DNA from: Maricaulis sp963975345
GTDB taxonomy: Bacteria; Pseudomonadota; Alphaproteobacteria; Caulobacterales; Maricaulaceae
NCBI RefSeq assembly: GCF_963975345.1
Contig: NZ_CAXBGE010000003.1
Coordinates: 248,001 to 312,000 of the forward strand
Reading direction: 5' to 3'
DNA length: 64,000 bases
Under the pieces are notes generated by a model. That model saw only the letters and a program-made list of their open reading frames with translations. It had not been told where the DNA came from and did no database searches. Positions 24,451-32,766 of the stretch are shown in pieces. The translations under genes and the position numbers were made by a program. How positions within the stretch are numbered: the first letter of the stretch is position 1; every line of letters starts with the position of its first letter.

Positions 24451-25392
24451 TCACTCCTGAAATCTGTAATCGCGCTCGATTTGAGTCGCGAGAGAATTGT
24501 TTTGTTCCAGGAAGTTGACGAGAAACTCGTGCAGCCCGATCTTGAAAATCTGGTCCACACTTTGGCCGCGTAACGTCGTGGTCATAACCTCTGCCATTTC
24601 CAGGCACGGCGTGCGTTCGCCATACTGGTCCGCCAGCAAGGCAAGATTACCGCGCATTTTCTCGCAGCAATAAATCAGCGAACGCGGCATTTGCGGGTCG
24701 CGGATCAGGAAATCAGCAATGTCGAGCGGACTGGTTTCGCCGCCATGTATCCAGTGAAAGGCACTTTCAGCCGAAGCCGAGCGCAGGATGGTTTCCCACT
24801 GCACATTGTCGAGCGAGGAGCCGACATAGGAGGTGGATGGCAGCAGGACATAATATTTCACGTCGAGGATTCGGGCCATATTGTCCGCGCGCTCGGAAAA
24901 TGTCCCCAGACGGCAGAAACGATAACCATCATTGCGCAGCTTGGTTCCGTGAAGGGCGGCGCGGACCAGCGCGCTTTGCTGGCGGATGCAGGCGAGCACA
25001 CTGGGCAGCTCGCTCGTCGCCACCGGTTTGGCCAAACGCTCCTTGAGGATCAGCCATCCCCCATTGATCGCCTCCCACACTTCGCGCGTCAGTGCCGTGC
25101 GGACCATGCGGGCATTGTTGCGCGCATTCTCCATAATCGACATGACGCTCGAGGCGTTCGTGCGATTTCGGAGCAGAAAATCGAGCACATTGGCGGTGTC
25201 GTAATTATCGTAATGCTCAAGATAAGCCTGCGAACACCCCGCAGTCATGATGATCGATGCCCACTCATTATCATTCCCCGCCGCACGCGTCAGGGACATC
25301 CGAAACCCCGCTTCGACGAGCCGGGTCGTGTTTTCGCTGCGTTCCAGATGGCGGAACATCCAGAACAGGCCAGAGGCTGTTTTTCCAAGCAT
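24451..25392 (-). CDS. Alpha-E domain protein (Anbu cluster)
   Basis: A 313-residue all-helical protein beginning MLGKTASGLFWMFRHLERSEN, the typical start of the alpha-E family. Helices carry conserved HWIHGGET-like and ARNNARMVR segments. The family has no known catalytic activity and is thought to act as a scaffold or adaptor for the ATP-grasp and transglutaminase partners. The start chosen lies 2 bases after the ATP-grasp stop codon, which indicates translational coupling; a longer start would overlap that gene. Confidence 0.88.
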   Translation of the reverse strand: MLGKTASGLFWMFRHLERSENTTRLVEAGFRMSLTRAAGNDNEWASIIMTAGCSQAYLEHYDNYDTANVLDFLLRNRTNASSVMSIMENARNNARMVRTALTREVWEAINGGWLILKERLAKPVATSELPSVLACIRQQSALVRAALHGTKLRNDGYRFCRLGTFSERADNMARILDVKYYVLLPSTSYVGSSLDNVQWETILRSASAESAFHWIHGGETSPLDIADFLIRDPQMPRSLIYCCEKMRGNLALLADQYGERTPCLEMAEVMTTTLRGQSVDQIFKIGLHEFLVNFLEQNNSLATQIERDYRFQE

Positions 25393-25394
25393 AT

Positions 25395-26807
25395 TCAGTC
25401 CTCCAATACCCAAGTGTCTTTGGTGCCGCCGCCCTGGCTGGAATTCACCACCAGGGAGCCCTCCTTCATCGCCACACGGGTCAGCCCGCCCGGCGTGATG
25501 TCGATACGGTCGGGGGACACCATCACGAATGGACGCAAATCGACATGGCGCGGTGCCAGCCCGGCCTTGGTCAGGACGGGAACCGTCGACAGCGCCAGTG
25601 TCGGCTGGGCGATATAGGCCGCGGGGCGCGCCTTCAGCTTGCGCGCAAACGCCGTGATCTCGGCCTTGCTGGCAGCGGGACCGACCAGCATGCCATAGCC
25701 ACCCGAACCGTGGACCTCCTTGACGACCAGCTCGGCCAAGTGCTCAAGCACATAAGCGAGTGAGTCCGGTTCGGAACAGCGCCATGTCGGGACGTTTTTC
25801 AAAATCGCACTCTCGCCGGTATAAAATTCAATGATGTCGGGCATGTAGGAATACACGGCCTTGTCATCGGCGACGCCGGTGCCCGGCGCATTGACGATCG
25901 TGATGCCCCCAGCGCGATAGACGTCCATGATGCCCGGCACGCCCAGCAGCGAATCCGGTCGGAAATTCAGCGGGTCGAGGTAATCGTCATCGACGCGCCG
26001 GTAGAGGATGTCGATTGGGGTATAGCCTTGTGTCGTCCGCATCGCGACGCGACCGTTGATGACACGAAGGTCATGCCCCTCAACAAGTTCGGCACCCATT
26101 TGTTCAGCCAAAAACGCGTGCTCGAAATAGGCTGAGTTGTGCAGGCCCGGAGTCAGAACAGCGACGACCGGCCGGCCCTCGCAAACGGGTGGAGCGCTCT
26201 TGGACAGGGAGCGACGCAAGAGCGTGGGATAATTGCTCACCGAGCGGACGCAGATTTTCGAGAACAGCTCGGGAAACATGTTGAGCATGGTTTCCCGGTT
26301 TTCCAGCATATAGGACACGCCAGACGGCGTGCGGGCATTGTCTTCCAGAACGAAAAACTCATTCTTTCCCGTCCGCACCAGATCGACGCCGACGATGTGA
26401 GTATAGACGCCCCCCGGCGGTTTTACGCCGAACATCTTCGGCAGAAACGCGTCATTATTGGCGATCAGGCTGGCCGGAATTCGGCCGGCCCGGATGATTT
26501 CCTGGTCGTGATAGATGTCATACAAAAAGGCATTGATCGCCCGCACCCGCTGCTCGATCCCCTTCGTCAGCCGGGCCCATTCACGCGCTGAAATGATACG
26601 GGGAACGAGATCAAACGGGATCAATCGCTCATCGCCCGCCGACCGGCCATAAACATTGAAGGTGATGCCGGTGCGCCGGAAGAAAGCCTCGGCTTCGCGC
26701 GCCTTGCGGCGAAGCGCCGGTCCCTCCATCGTTGCCATCCACGCGGCATAATCTGCATAAGGTTCGTGGGGCTGGCCGTCGGCATCCAGCATCTCATCAA
26801 AAAACAT
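25395..26807 (-). CDS. Circularly permuted type 2 ATP-grasp protein (Anbu cluster)
   Basis: A 470-residue circularly permuted ATP-grasp ligase. Marker segments are NVYGRSAGDERLIPFDLVPRI in part near residue 50, FFVLEDNARTPSGVSYMLENR (lead part near 165), YRRVDDDYLDPL and the C-terminal GSGGYGMLVGP glycine loop. ATP-grasp enzymes join a carboxylate to an amine through an acyl phosphate, so this protein probably makes a peptide or tag; no substrate is known. It is the first gene of the Anbu cluster and has a GGAG ribosome binding site 7 bases before the start. Confidence 0.92.
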   Translation of the reverse strand: MFFDEMLDADGQPHEPYADYAAWMATMEGPALRRKAREAEAFFRRTGITFNVYGRSAGDERLIPFDLVPRIISAREWARLTKGIEQRVRAINAFLYDIYHDQEIIRAGRIPASLIANNDAFLPKMFGVKPPGGVYTHIVGVDLVRTGKNEFFVLEDNARTPSGVSYMLENRETMLNMFPELFSKICVRSVSNYPTLLRRSLSKSAPPVCEGRPVVAVLTPGLHNSAYFEHAFLAEQMGAELVEGHDLRVINGRVAMRTTQGYTPIDILYRRVDDDYLDPLNFRPDSLLGVPGIMDVYRAGGITIVNAPGTGVADDKAVYSYMPDIIEFYTGESAILKNVPTWRCSEPDSLAYVLEHLAELVVKEVHGSGGYGMLVGPAASKAEITAFARKLKARPAAYIAQPTLALSTVPVLTKAGLAPRHVDLRPFVMVSPDRIDITPGGLTRVAMKEGSLVVNSSQGGGTKDTWVLED

Positions 26808-27130
26808 AGACGATCTCCGTTCCTCGCGCGCGGTCCCGGGCGGTCAATGCCGCATCACGCCAAATCCCTGTAATGCGCCAGTGCCTGGACAAGCCGCGCA
26901 GTGCTCAAACGAACGGGGTCGGCTGCCGGATGGGTGTTCCGGACAGACATAATCAAGGCAAGCCTATTGCCTCGAAGGCAGGATCGTTCGATTGCGGGGT
27001 GAAATTCTCTGAGGTGCCGTGGCACCGATCTCTCCATAACCCCGGAGCGTGGCAAATTATTACCCGATATGGGCTTTTCAGGCAAGGCTTGACCTGCTCA
27101 AGAGGTTTTTTCGATGATCGAGGGACGTGG
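26808..27130. other. Gene-free interval between recF and the Anbu cluster
   Basis: Both flanking genes read leftward, so this is the upstream region of the Anbu cluster. Short frames on both strands have no protein-like composition. A plausible minus-strand promoter is listed separately. No terminator for recF with a clear U-tract is visible. Confidence 0.6.
27057..27085 (-). promoter_or_regulatory. Candidate promoter of the Anbu cluster
   Basis: On the minus strand TTGCCT (27080-27085) and TAATAA (27057-27062) are separated by 17 bases, each matching 4 of 6 consensus positions. It would start a transcript with a leader of roughly 240 bases before the ATP-grasp gene. By eye only. Confidence 0.35.
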
Positions 27131-28309
27131 CTAGCCGCGATCCGGAAACACGCTCGCACCCTCGACGCGCAGGTATTGAGCGCCATCGCCAAACGGCTCG
27201 AACAACACCCGCTCGACCCCCGTCAACCAAGCCTGTGAGCCGGTTGCGAGGATCTCGCGCGCCAGACCCTCACGCCTTGTCGCGTCGAGATGGGCACAGG
27301 CCTCATCGAACAATAAGAGCGGCGCGATCGCATTGCGCTGCGCCAACACACGCGCCTGCGCCAACGCGAGGGTCAGGATCAGGGCCTTCTGCTCGCCAGT
27401 CGAGCAATCGCCCGCCGGTTGATCCTTGTCACGATGGCGGGTCACCAGTTCGGTCCGGTGCGGACCCCGCGTCAAGGTGCGCCCAACGGCGCCGTCGCGG
27501 CTGCGCCCGTCGCGCAAGGCCCGGACAAACCTGTCCTCCGCATCGGGCACCGAAACGCCCGACGCCAGATCGGATTCGACAGCGCCGTCCAAGGCAAGAT
27601 CGGCCTGTGGGAAGGCACCTTCGGGGCGCGCATCGATTTCAGCCTGCAGCCGGATCAGCGCCTCCAGCCGCGCTGCCGCAACGGCGACCCCGTGTCCGGC
27701 CATTTCAGTCTCCAGCGCATCGACCCAGACCGGATCGGCGCGCCCATCATCGAGCAGGCGCTGACGCCGGACCCTTGTCTTCTCATAGGCCGTCGCGGCT
27801 TCGGCGTGGGCCGGATCGGCGGCATAGACCAGCCGGTCGAAGAATTTCAGCCGATCAGCGCGTGGACCCGCGAACAGCCGGTCTTGGGCTGGTGTCAACC
27901 AGATCATCGGGATCAGGCGCGACAGCTCGACCTGTTGGGCTGGGTCGCCATCAATACGGGTTTCACGCCGGCCGCCAGCGCGCGCGCCAACCCCGAGTTT
28001 GAAATCGCCGGAAAACGTCTCAATTTCAGCAAACACGCCCCAGGCCGGCGCGGATACCCCATCCAGCTTTCGCGCGACGCCATCGGCGCCAGCCGAGCGC
28101 AGGCCGCGCCCGGGCGCCAGAAACGACAGGGCTTCAAGCAAATTGGTCTTGCCCGAGCCATTCTCGCCATACAGCGCGACAGGGCGTGCATCGATTTCAA
28201 GGTCGAGGGCCGGATAGCAGCGAAAATCGGTAAGCCGCAAACGACGAACCGCCGCCGGGATGGCCGGCGGCGGTGAGTTCACATCGTCTGTGTCGGCCGG
28301 TTTGCTCAC
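27131..28309 (-). CDS. recF: DNA replication and repair protein RecF
   Basis: A 392-residue RecF, an SMC-like ATPase that helps load RecA at gaps. Walker A GENGSGKTN is at residues 48-56, the signature is STGEQKALIL, and the Walker B region is LLLFDEACAHLD. An N-terminal 20-residue proline- and aspartate-rich extension precedes the conserved RLRLTDFRCYPAL start. Its start overlaps the dnaN stop by four bases (ATGA), so it is translated together with the clamp, as in the classic dnaA-dnaN-recF order. gyrB, often next, is displaced by the Anbu cluster. Confidence 0.97.
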   Translation of the reverse strand: MSKPADTDDVNSPPPAIPAAVRRLRLTDFRCYPALDLEIDARPVALYGENGSGKTNLLEALSFLAPGRGLRSAGADGVARKLDGVSAPAWGVFAEIETFSGDFKLGVGARAGGRRETRIDGDPAQQVELSRLIPMIWLTPAQDRLFAGPRADRLKFFDRLVYAADPAHAEAATAYEKTRVRRQRLLDDGRADPVWVDALETEMAGHGVAVAAARLEALIRLQAEIDARPEGAFPQADLALDGAVESDLASGVSVPDAEDRFVRALRDGRSRDGAVGRTLTRGPHRTELVTRHRDKDQPAGDCSTGEQKALILTLALAQARVLAQRNAIAPLLLFDEACAHLDATRREGLAREILATGSQAWLTGVERVLFEPFGDGAQYLRVEGASVFPDRG

Positions 28310-29424
28310 ACCCGCAGCGGCATCAACACGTAAAGCGCATCCGGATCACCGCTATCGGTCACCAGGGCTGGTGACGCGGCATCGGCAAAATGAAACTGCG
28401 CCTGGTCGCCTTCGATCTGCGAAGCGACATCCAGCATGTAGCGGGCATTGAAGCCGATCGAGAAGCCTTCATCGGTGTAGGAGACGGCCAATTCTTCCTC
28501 GGCCTGTCCGCTCTCCGGATTATTCACCGCAAGAACCAGCGTATCCTCACCAAGCGAGAGCTTCACCGAACGTGACTTCTCCATCGAAATGGTCGCAACC
28601 CGGTCAACCGCCTCGGCGAAACGCTTGTTCTCGACCGACATCATGCGCGTATTGCCGCGCGGAATGACGCGCTCGTAATCGGGGAAAGCCCCGTCGATCA
28701 GTTTCGACGTCAAGACGGCATTGCCAAGCCGGAAGCGGATCTTGCCCTCCGAGACCGAGACTTCGACATCCTCGCTGGCGTCTTCGAGCAGACGGCGAAT
28801 TTCCTGCACCGTCTTGCGTGGCACGATCACGCCGGGCATGCCGGCCGCACCATCGGGCAGATCAACTTCCGCCAGTGCCAGCCGCACGCCATCGGTGGCG
28901 ACAGCGCGCAAAGTCTTGCGGCCGGCCTGTTCGGAGGCGTGCAGATGAATCCCGTTGAGATAATACCGGGTCTCTTCGGTCGAGATCGCAAAGCGGGTCT
29001 TGTCGATCAATCGGGCGAGCTGCGCTGCGGGCAGCGAGAAGCTGTGTTCGAGATCCTCCGTCGGCATCACCGGGAAATCACCAGGCGGCAAGGACGGCAG
29101 CGAGAAATTGGAGCGCCCGGCCTTCAGGATCAGACGCGGATCTTCGCCGGTCATTTCCAACGTCACATCGGCACCATCAGGCAGCTTGCGCGTAATGTCG
29201 TAGAGCGTGTGAGCCGGCGCAGTGACCATGCCCTCGCCGTCGCAACGCGCTTCTGCCGTCTCAAGAATTTCGATATCAAGGTCCGTGGCCGCGAAACTCG
29301 CGCCATTGGGACCTGCCGAAATCAGCACATTCGAGAGGATGGGAATCGTATTGCGCTTTTCGACCACGGCCTGAACATGGCCCAAGGCCTTGAGGAGCGT
29401 GGCGCGCTCGATCGTCAGCTTCAT
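28306..29424 (-). CDS. dnaN: DNA polymerase III beta subunit (sliding clamp)
   Basis: A 372-residue beta clamp made of three repeats of the clamp fold. Typical segments are the start MKLTIERATLLKALGHVQAVVEKRNTIPIL (first part), GFSIGFNARYMLDV in the third domain, and the C-terminal ALYVLMPLRV, which forms part of the peptide-binding cleft. The protein encircles DNA and tethers polymerases, MutS and others. It follows dnaA by 144 bases and overlaps recF by four bases. Confidence 0.98.
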   Translation of the reverse strand: MKLTIERATLLKALGHVQAVVEKRNTIPILSNVLISAGPNGASFAATDLDIEILETAEARCDGEGMVTAPAHTLYDITRKLPDGADVTLEMTGEDPRLILKAGRSNFSLPSLPPGDFPVMPTEDLEHSFSLPAAQLARLIDKTRFAISTEETRYYLNGIHLHASEQAGRKTLRAVATDGVRLALAEVDLPDGAAGMPGVIVPRKTVQEIRRLLEDASEDVEVSVSEGKIRFRLGNAVLTSKLIDGAFPDYERVIPRGNTRMMSVENKRFAEAVDRVATISMEKSRSVKLSLGEDTLVLAVNNPESGQAEEELAVSYTDEGFSIGFNARYMLDVASQIEGDQAQFHFADAASPALVTDSGDPDALYVLMPLRV

Positions 29425-29568
29425 ATCTCGCGTTCCGCTTTGACGTCTTCATGAGCCGGTGGCGCGCTGGCAAATCAGCCGACACCGAAAAGGTTGGGTA
29501 AAAGAGGATACATGAAAAATTGCATTCGCAAGAGAATTATCCAGCGAATCGCGATTTTCCGGTCAGAT

Positions 29569-31008
29569 TCAGTCCCGCAATTCCCGGGTCAGACAATCAA
29601 TGTCGTGACCGATCGCATCGCCGGATTCAATCATGGCGATGATCTTGTTGACCGCGTGGATCACGGTCGAATGGTCGCGGCCGCCGAAGCGGCGCCCAAT
29701 ATCCGGCAATGAACGCGTCGTCAGCGTTTTGGCGAGATACATCGCCACATGTCGCGGACGCACCACGCTCTGGGTCCGGCGTTTGGAACAGATGTCTGTC
29801 GTGGTGACCCCGAAATGGGCCGCAACAGCTTTCTGGATCTCGTCGACGGTCAGGCGCTTTTCCGCGCTCAGCGATAATTCGCGCAGCGCCGTCGAAACCG
29901 CCTCCATCGTCACCGGCAGACCCAGCAGAGCCGTGCGGCAAATGACGTTGTTGAGGACGCCTTCCAGTTCGCGCGGTCCGGTCGTGATCCGGGCAGCGAG
30001 GAAATCGCGCACTGGCTCGGAGACGGACAAGACCGGGTAATGGCCTTTCGCTTGGGCGATCTTGCAATCGAGAATCTGGCGGCGCAGGTCGAGATCGGGC
30101 TTGCTCAGCGGGCAGGCCAGACCGCCGGTCAGCAGCGACCGCAAGCGGTCATCGGCTATCGCCAGTTCTGAAGGCGGTCGGTGCGACGCGAGCACCACCT
30201 GCTTGTTCTCGGCGATCAGGGCCGCGATGGTGTGAAGGAACTCATCCTCGGTCTTTGGCTTGCCGGCGATAAAGTGAACATCATCGATCAGCAGGAAATC
30301 AACGCCGCGCACCGTCTCCTTGAAAGTGATGGTATCGCGCGCCCGCATCGCGGTGACAAACCCAGAGAGAAACTCCTCGGCCGTCAGATACAGCGCCTTG
30401 CGGCGGGTGGGGCCGTGGGTCACCGCGCTGGCGACGGCATGCATCAAATGCGTCTTGCCGACACCGTAATCGCCATAAAAGAAAACCGGATTGAAGGGCG
30501 GCGTCGCAGCGGAAACAATACTGCGCGCTGCCGCGGCGGCCACTTCATTGGCCGGACCAACGCGGAAGGACTCGAAGGTGAAACGCGATTCAGTGGTTGC
30601 TTCACGGCCTGGCTTCGGCGCCGGGACCCGCCCGCTCGATGCGATGGGCGAAGCGGCGGGCGCTGTGATGACCGGTGCCACGTCCGATTGTGGTTCAAGC
30701 TGACCGTCAGCCAACACCAACAGGTCGCGGCGGATACAATCGAGTTCAGCCCAAATCGCGCGAATTCGCGCCCCGGCATGATCTTCAATCCAGTCGCGAT
30801 TGAACGTGCTTGGCGCGAGGACAATGATGGCGCCCGCATCCGACAGACGGACGCGCAAACGGGCAATTTCCTGGGAATAAAGCGCATCGCCAAATTCGAC
30901 CCGCAAACGGGCCCGAACGGCACGCCAGATCGCGGAAATTTCGGTCGCGCCCTGGGCGTCAAAAGCCGCCATTTTTGTCTCGGAAACTGCCAGTTTTTTA
31001 TACGCCAT
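29569..31008 (-). CDS. dnaA: Chromosomal replication initiator DnaA
   Basis: About 479 residues from the ATG at 31008; an internal ATG at 30972 is also possible, and neither has a strong ribosome binding site. Domain I covers residues about 20-90, followed by a Pro/Ala-rich linker. In the AAA+ domain, Walker A is YGDYGVGKTHL (about 179-188), Walker B LLIDDVHFIAG (about 239-249) and sensor 2 GPRELEG. The DNA-binding domain ends with MYLAKTLTTRSLPDIGRRFG and GRDHSTVIHAV. The box VII motif reads DRLRSLLTGGL, with Leu where E. coli has the arginine finger Arg285. The promoter region contains clustered GANTC sites. Confidence 0.98.
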   Translation of the reverse strand: MAYKKLAVSETKMAAFDAQGATEISAIWRAVRARLRVEFGDALYSQEIARLRVRLSDAGAIIVLAPSTFNRDWIEDHAGARIRAIWAELDCIRRDLLVLADGQLEPQSDVAPVITAPAASPIASSGRVPAPKPGREATTESRFTFESFRVGPANEVAAAAARSIVSAATPPFNPVFFYGDYGVGKTHLMHAVASAVTHGPTRRKALYLTAEEFLSGFVTAMRARDTITFKETVRGVDFLLIDDVHFIAGKPKTEDEFLHTIAALIAENKQVVLASHRPPSELAIADDRLRSLLTGGLACPLSKPDLDLRRQILDCKIAQAKGHYPVLSVSEPVRDFLAARITTGPRELEGVLNNVICRTALLGLPVTMEAVSTALRELSLSAEKRLTVDEIQKAVAAHFGVTTTDICSKRRTQSVVRPRHVAMYLAKTLTTRSLPDIGRRFGGRDHSTVIHAVNKIIAMIESGDAIGHDIDCLTRELRD

Positions 31009-31156
31009 CGTCCGCCACACTTCTAATTTGCCCCACGTCGAGGTGAGAGCCAGGTGTTTGTTATTGTGGCGCAATTTCCCCCATCACGACACGCCGCCCT
31101 GCCGTGTCGCCCCCGGAATATTATCCGCTTGGGATTGTTCGCCCTCAGAAGCTCAG

Positions 31157-31184
31157 AGGTTACTGTTTCCCTAATGAGGGTCAA
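31157..31184 (-). promoter_or_regulatory. Candidate dnaA promoter
   Basis: Minus-strand -35 TTGACC (31179-31184) and -10 TAACCT (31157-31162) with a 16-base spacer. It would give a leader of about 140 bases to the ATG at 31008. Three GATTC sites lie directly upstream. Confidence 0.5.
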
Positions 31185-31187
31185 CAG

Positions 31188-31213
31188 GATTCAGCGCCAA
31201 GATTCCGAGATTC
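31188..31213. promoter_or_regulatory. Three clustered GANTC (CcrM-type) sites
   Basis: GATTC occurs at 31188-31192, 31201-31205 and 31209-31213, the first only 3 bases upstream of the candidate dnaA -35. GANTC is the CcrM methylation site, and in Caulobacter methylation state of the dnaA promoter affects its transcription. No other GANTC was found between dnaA and rpsT. Confidence 0.65.
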
Positions 31214-31433
31214 TTCGCTTGACACGGGAAATGTGTGACCGGGTCGAAGCTTGGCAAATGCTATTAAATTTTTCGTCGACAAATGGTTCAAATTCACCAC
31301 AAAAACCCCCCTCGTCCAGGGCTTTGCGTCGCACAAAACTTGCTGCAAAAACAGCTCCGTATCAGGAATATAATATGAGCGGCGCAGCGGCATATTTGTC
31401 CGACGGGCAATTCAGGCCTTTGGAATATAAGTC

Positions 31434-31468
31434 AAAAAAATACGCCCGGGACGCGAGTCCCGGGCGTA
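31434..31468 (-). terminator. Intrinsic terminator of rpsT
   Basis: A perfect 12-base stem TACGCCCGGGAC (31441-31452) / GTCCCGGGCGTA (31457-31468) with a GCGA loop is followed on the minus strand by seven Ts (31434-31440). It starts 28 bases after the rpsT stop and isolates rpsT from dnaA. Confidence 0.93.
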
Positions 31469-31496
31469 TTTGAATTCATACGGCAATGCCGCGAAA

Positions 31497-31763
31497 TCAG
31501 GCCGCCATGGCCTTTACGCGGGCCGACAGGCGCGAGACTTTGCGTGAGCTGGTGTTCTTGTGAAACACGCCCTTGCTGACAGCGCGCATCATTTCTGATT
31601 CCGCGGTCACCAGCGCGGCTTTCGCCACGGCCTGATCGCCAGCGGCGATCGCAAGTTCGACCTTCTTGACGTAGGTCCGCACGCGCGAGCGACGTGCTTT
31701 GTTAACGGCTGTGCGGCGCGCAATCTTGCGGACCATCTTCTTGGCCGAGCTTGTATTGGCCAT
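31497..31763 (-). CDS. rpsT: 30S ribosomal protein S20
   Basis: An 88-residue basic helical protein, MANTSSAKKMVRKIARRT at the start and TSSRKVSRLSARVKAM near the end, which binds 16S rRNA early in 30S assembly. The ATG at 31763 is preferred over one 18 bases upstream because S20 proteins begin MAN(T/I)-S-A-K. The position directly upstream of dnaA is conserved in Alphaproteobacteria. A strong terminator follows. Confidence 0.97.
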   Translation of the reverse strand: MANTSSAKKMVRKIARRTAVNKARRSRVRTYVKKVELAIAAGDQAVAKAALVTAESEMMRAVSKGVFHKNTSSRKVSRLSARVKAMAA

Positions 31764-31871
31764 GGGTTCTAACCTCTTCATGCGACCGGGACCAAAGCCC
31801 GATTAAATCCGTGAGCGGCGGCGTATAGGCCCTAGAAGCCGGGGCGTCAACTGCCCCAGCCGCCACTCGGC

Positions 31872-32648
31872 CTAACGATGCTTGAAATGTGCAGCGCGCT
31901 TCTCTGCAAAGGCCGACATGCCCTCACGTTGATCTTCCAGCGCGAATTGCGACTGGAACACGCGGCGCTCGAAACGAACGCCTTCCGTGAGCCCGATTTC
32001 GAAGGCACGATTGATCGATTCCTTCGTCATCATCGCGACCGGCAGTGATTTGACGGCGATCGCCTCAGCCGCTTCCATCGCGACGTCCAGCAAGTCTTCG
32101 GACGGCACGATGCGCGAAACCAGACCGGCGCGCTCGGCTTCCTCAGCATCCATCATCCGCCCGGTCAGGCACATATCCATCGCCTTCGCCTTGCCAATGG
32201 CGCGCGGCAGACGCTGGGTGCCGCCAGAGCCTGGCATCACGCCGAGATTGATCTCCGGCTGACCGAATTTCGCCGTCTGCGAAGCGATGATGAAATCGCA
32301 CATCATCGCGATCTCACAGCCGCCACCGAGCGCATAGCCCGACACAGCGGCAATGATCGGCTTGCGGAAGCGGGCCACCGCCTCCCAAGTCTCGGCGAAG
32401 GGGTCGTGCATGTAGAGGCCAACGAAGTCGCGGGCCTGCAATTCCTTGATATCGGCCCCGGCTGCGAAGGCCTTCTTCGACCCGGTCAACACGACGCAGC
32501 CAATCCCGCCATCCTTTTCGAAGATGTCGAGGGCAGCTGCCAGTTCCGTCGTCAATTCATCGCACAACGCGTTGAGTGCCTCAGGACGCGAGAAGGCGAT
32601 CACCCCGACGCGACCTTCGGTCTTTACCTGAATCGTCTTGTAGGCCAT
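31872..32648 (-). CDS. Enoyl-CoA hydratase
   Basis: A 258-residue crotonase-fold enzyme that hydrates trans-2-enoyl-CoA in beta-oxidation. The oxyanion-hole segments are AFAAGADIKEL (about residue 62) and GYALGGGCE, and the two catalytic glutamates are in GGGCEIAMMCD and QPEINLGVMPG, so it is probably a true hydratase rather than an isomerase or hydrolase. The C-terminal helix AFAEKRAAHFKHR is typical. The gene between rpsT and mutM is a conserved neighbour in this part of alphaproteobacterial chromosomes. Confidence 0.94.
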   Translation of the reverse strand: MAYKTIQVKTEGRVGVIAFSRPEALNALCDELTTELAAALDIFEKDGGIGCVVLTGSKKAFAAGADIKELQARDFVGLYMHDPFAETWEAVARFRKPIIAAVSGYALGGGCEIAMMCDFIIASQTAKFGQPEINLGVMPGSGGTQRLPRAIGKAKAMDMCLTGRMMDAEEAERAGLVSRIVPSEDLLDVAMEAAEAIAVKSLPVAMMTKESINRAFEIGLTEGVRFERRVFQSQFALEDQREGMSAFAEKRAAHFKHR

Positions 32649-32766
32649 GTCGGCACTCCGTCTGGCGGCGCGGGGTCTCCGCGCAAAAAAATCGCGCCGC
32701 TATAACGCAGTCCGGCCTGCCGGTCGATACCAGTGACAGCGCGAGAGTCAGGCAACAAACTGCAAG

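Larger units (their letters stand above)
31009..31433. other. dnaA upstream region
   Basis: About 425 bases without a supported gene between dnaA and the rpsT terminator. It has a candidate dnaA promoter and three GATTC sites, with an AT-rich patch around 31260-31380. No cluster of DnaA boxes is seen; the nearest resemblances (TTATCCGCT near 31131, TTCACCACA near 31293) each have two mismatches. I would not call it the origin. Confidence 0.6.

Noticed and set aside
26855..27085. Minus-strand frame of 76 codons upstream of the ATP-grasp gene
   Set aside because: No ribosome binding site, odd composition, and it overlaps the probable promoter region.
31009..31433. Replication origin at dnaA
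   Set aside because: No cluster of DnaA boxes is seen; the nearest matches have two mismatches. In Caulobacter the origin is not beside dnaA either.
31054..31473. Plus-strand frame of 139 codons between dnaA and rpsT
   Set aside because: It covers the dnaA promoter, GANTC sites and rpsT terminator, and its translation is not protein-like.
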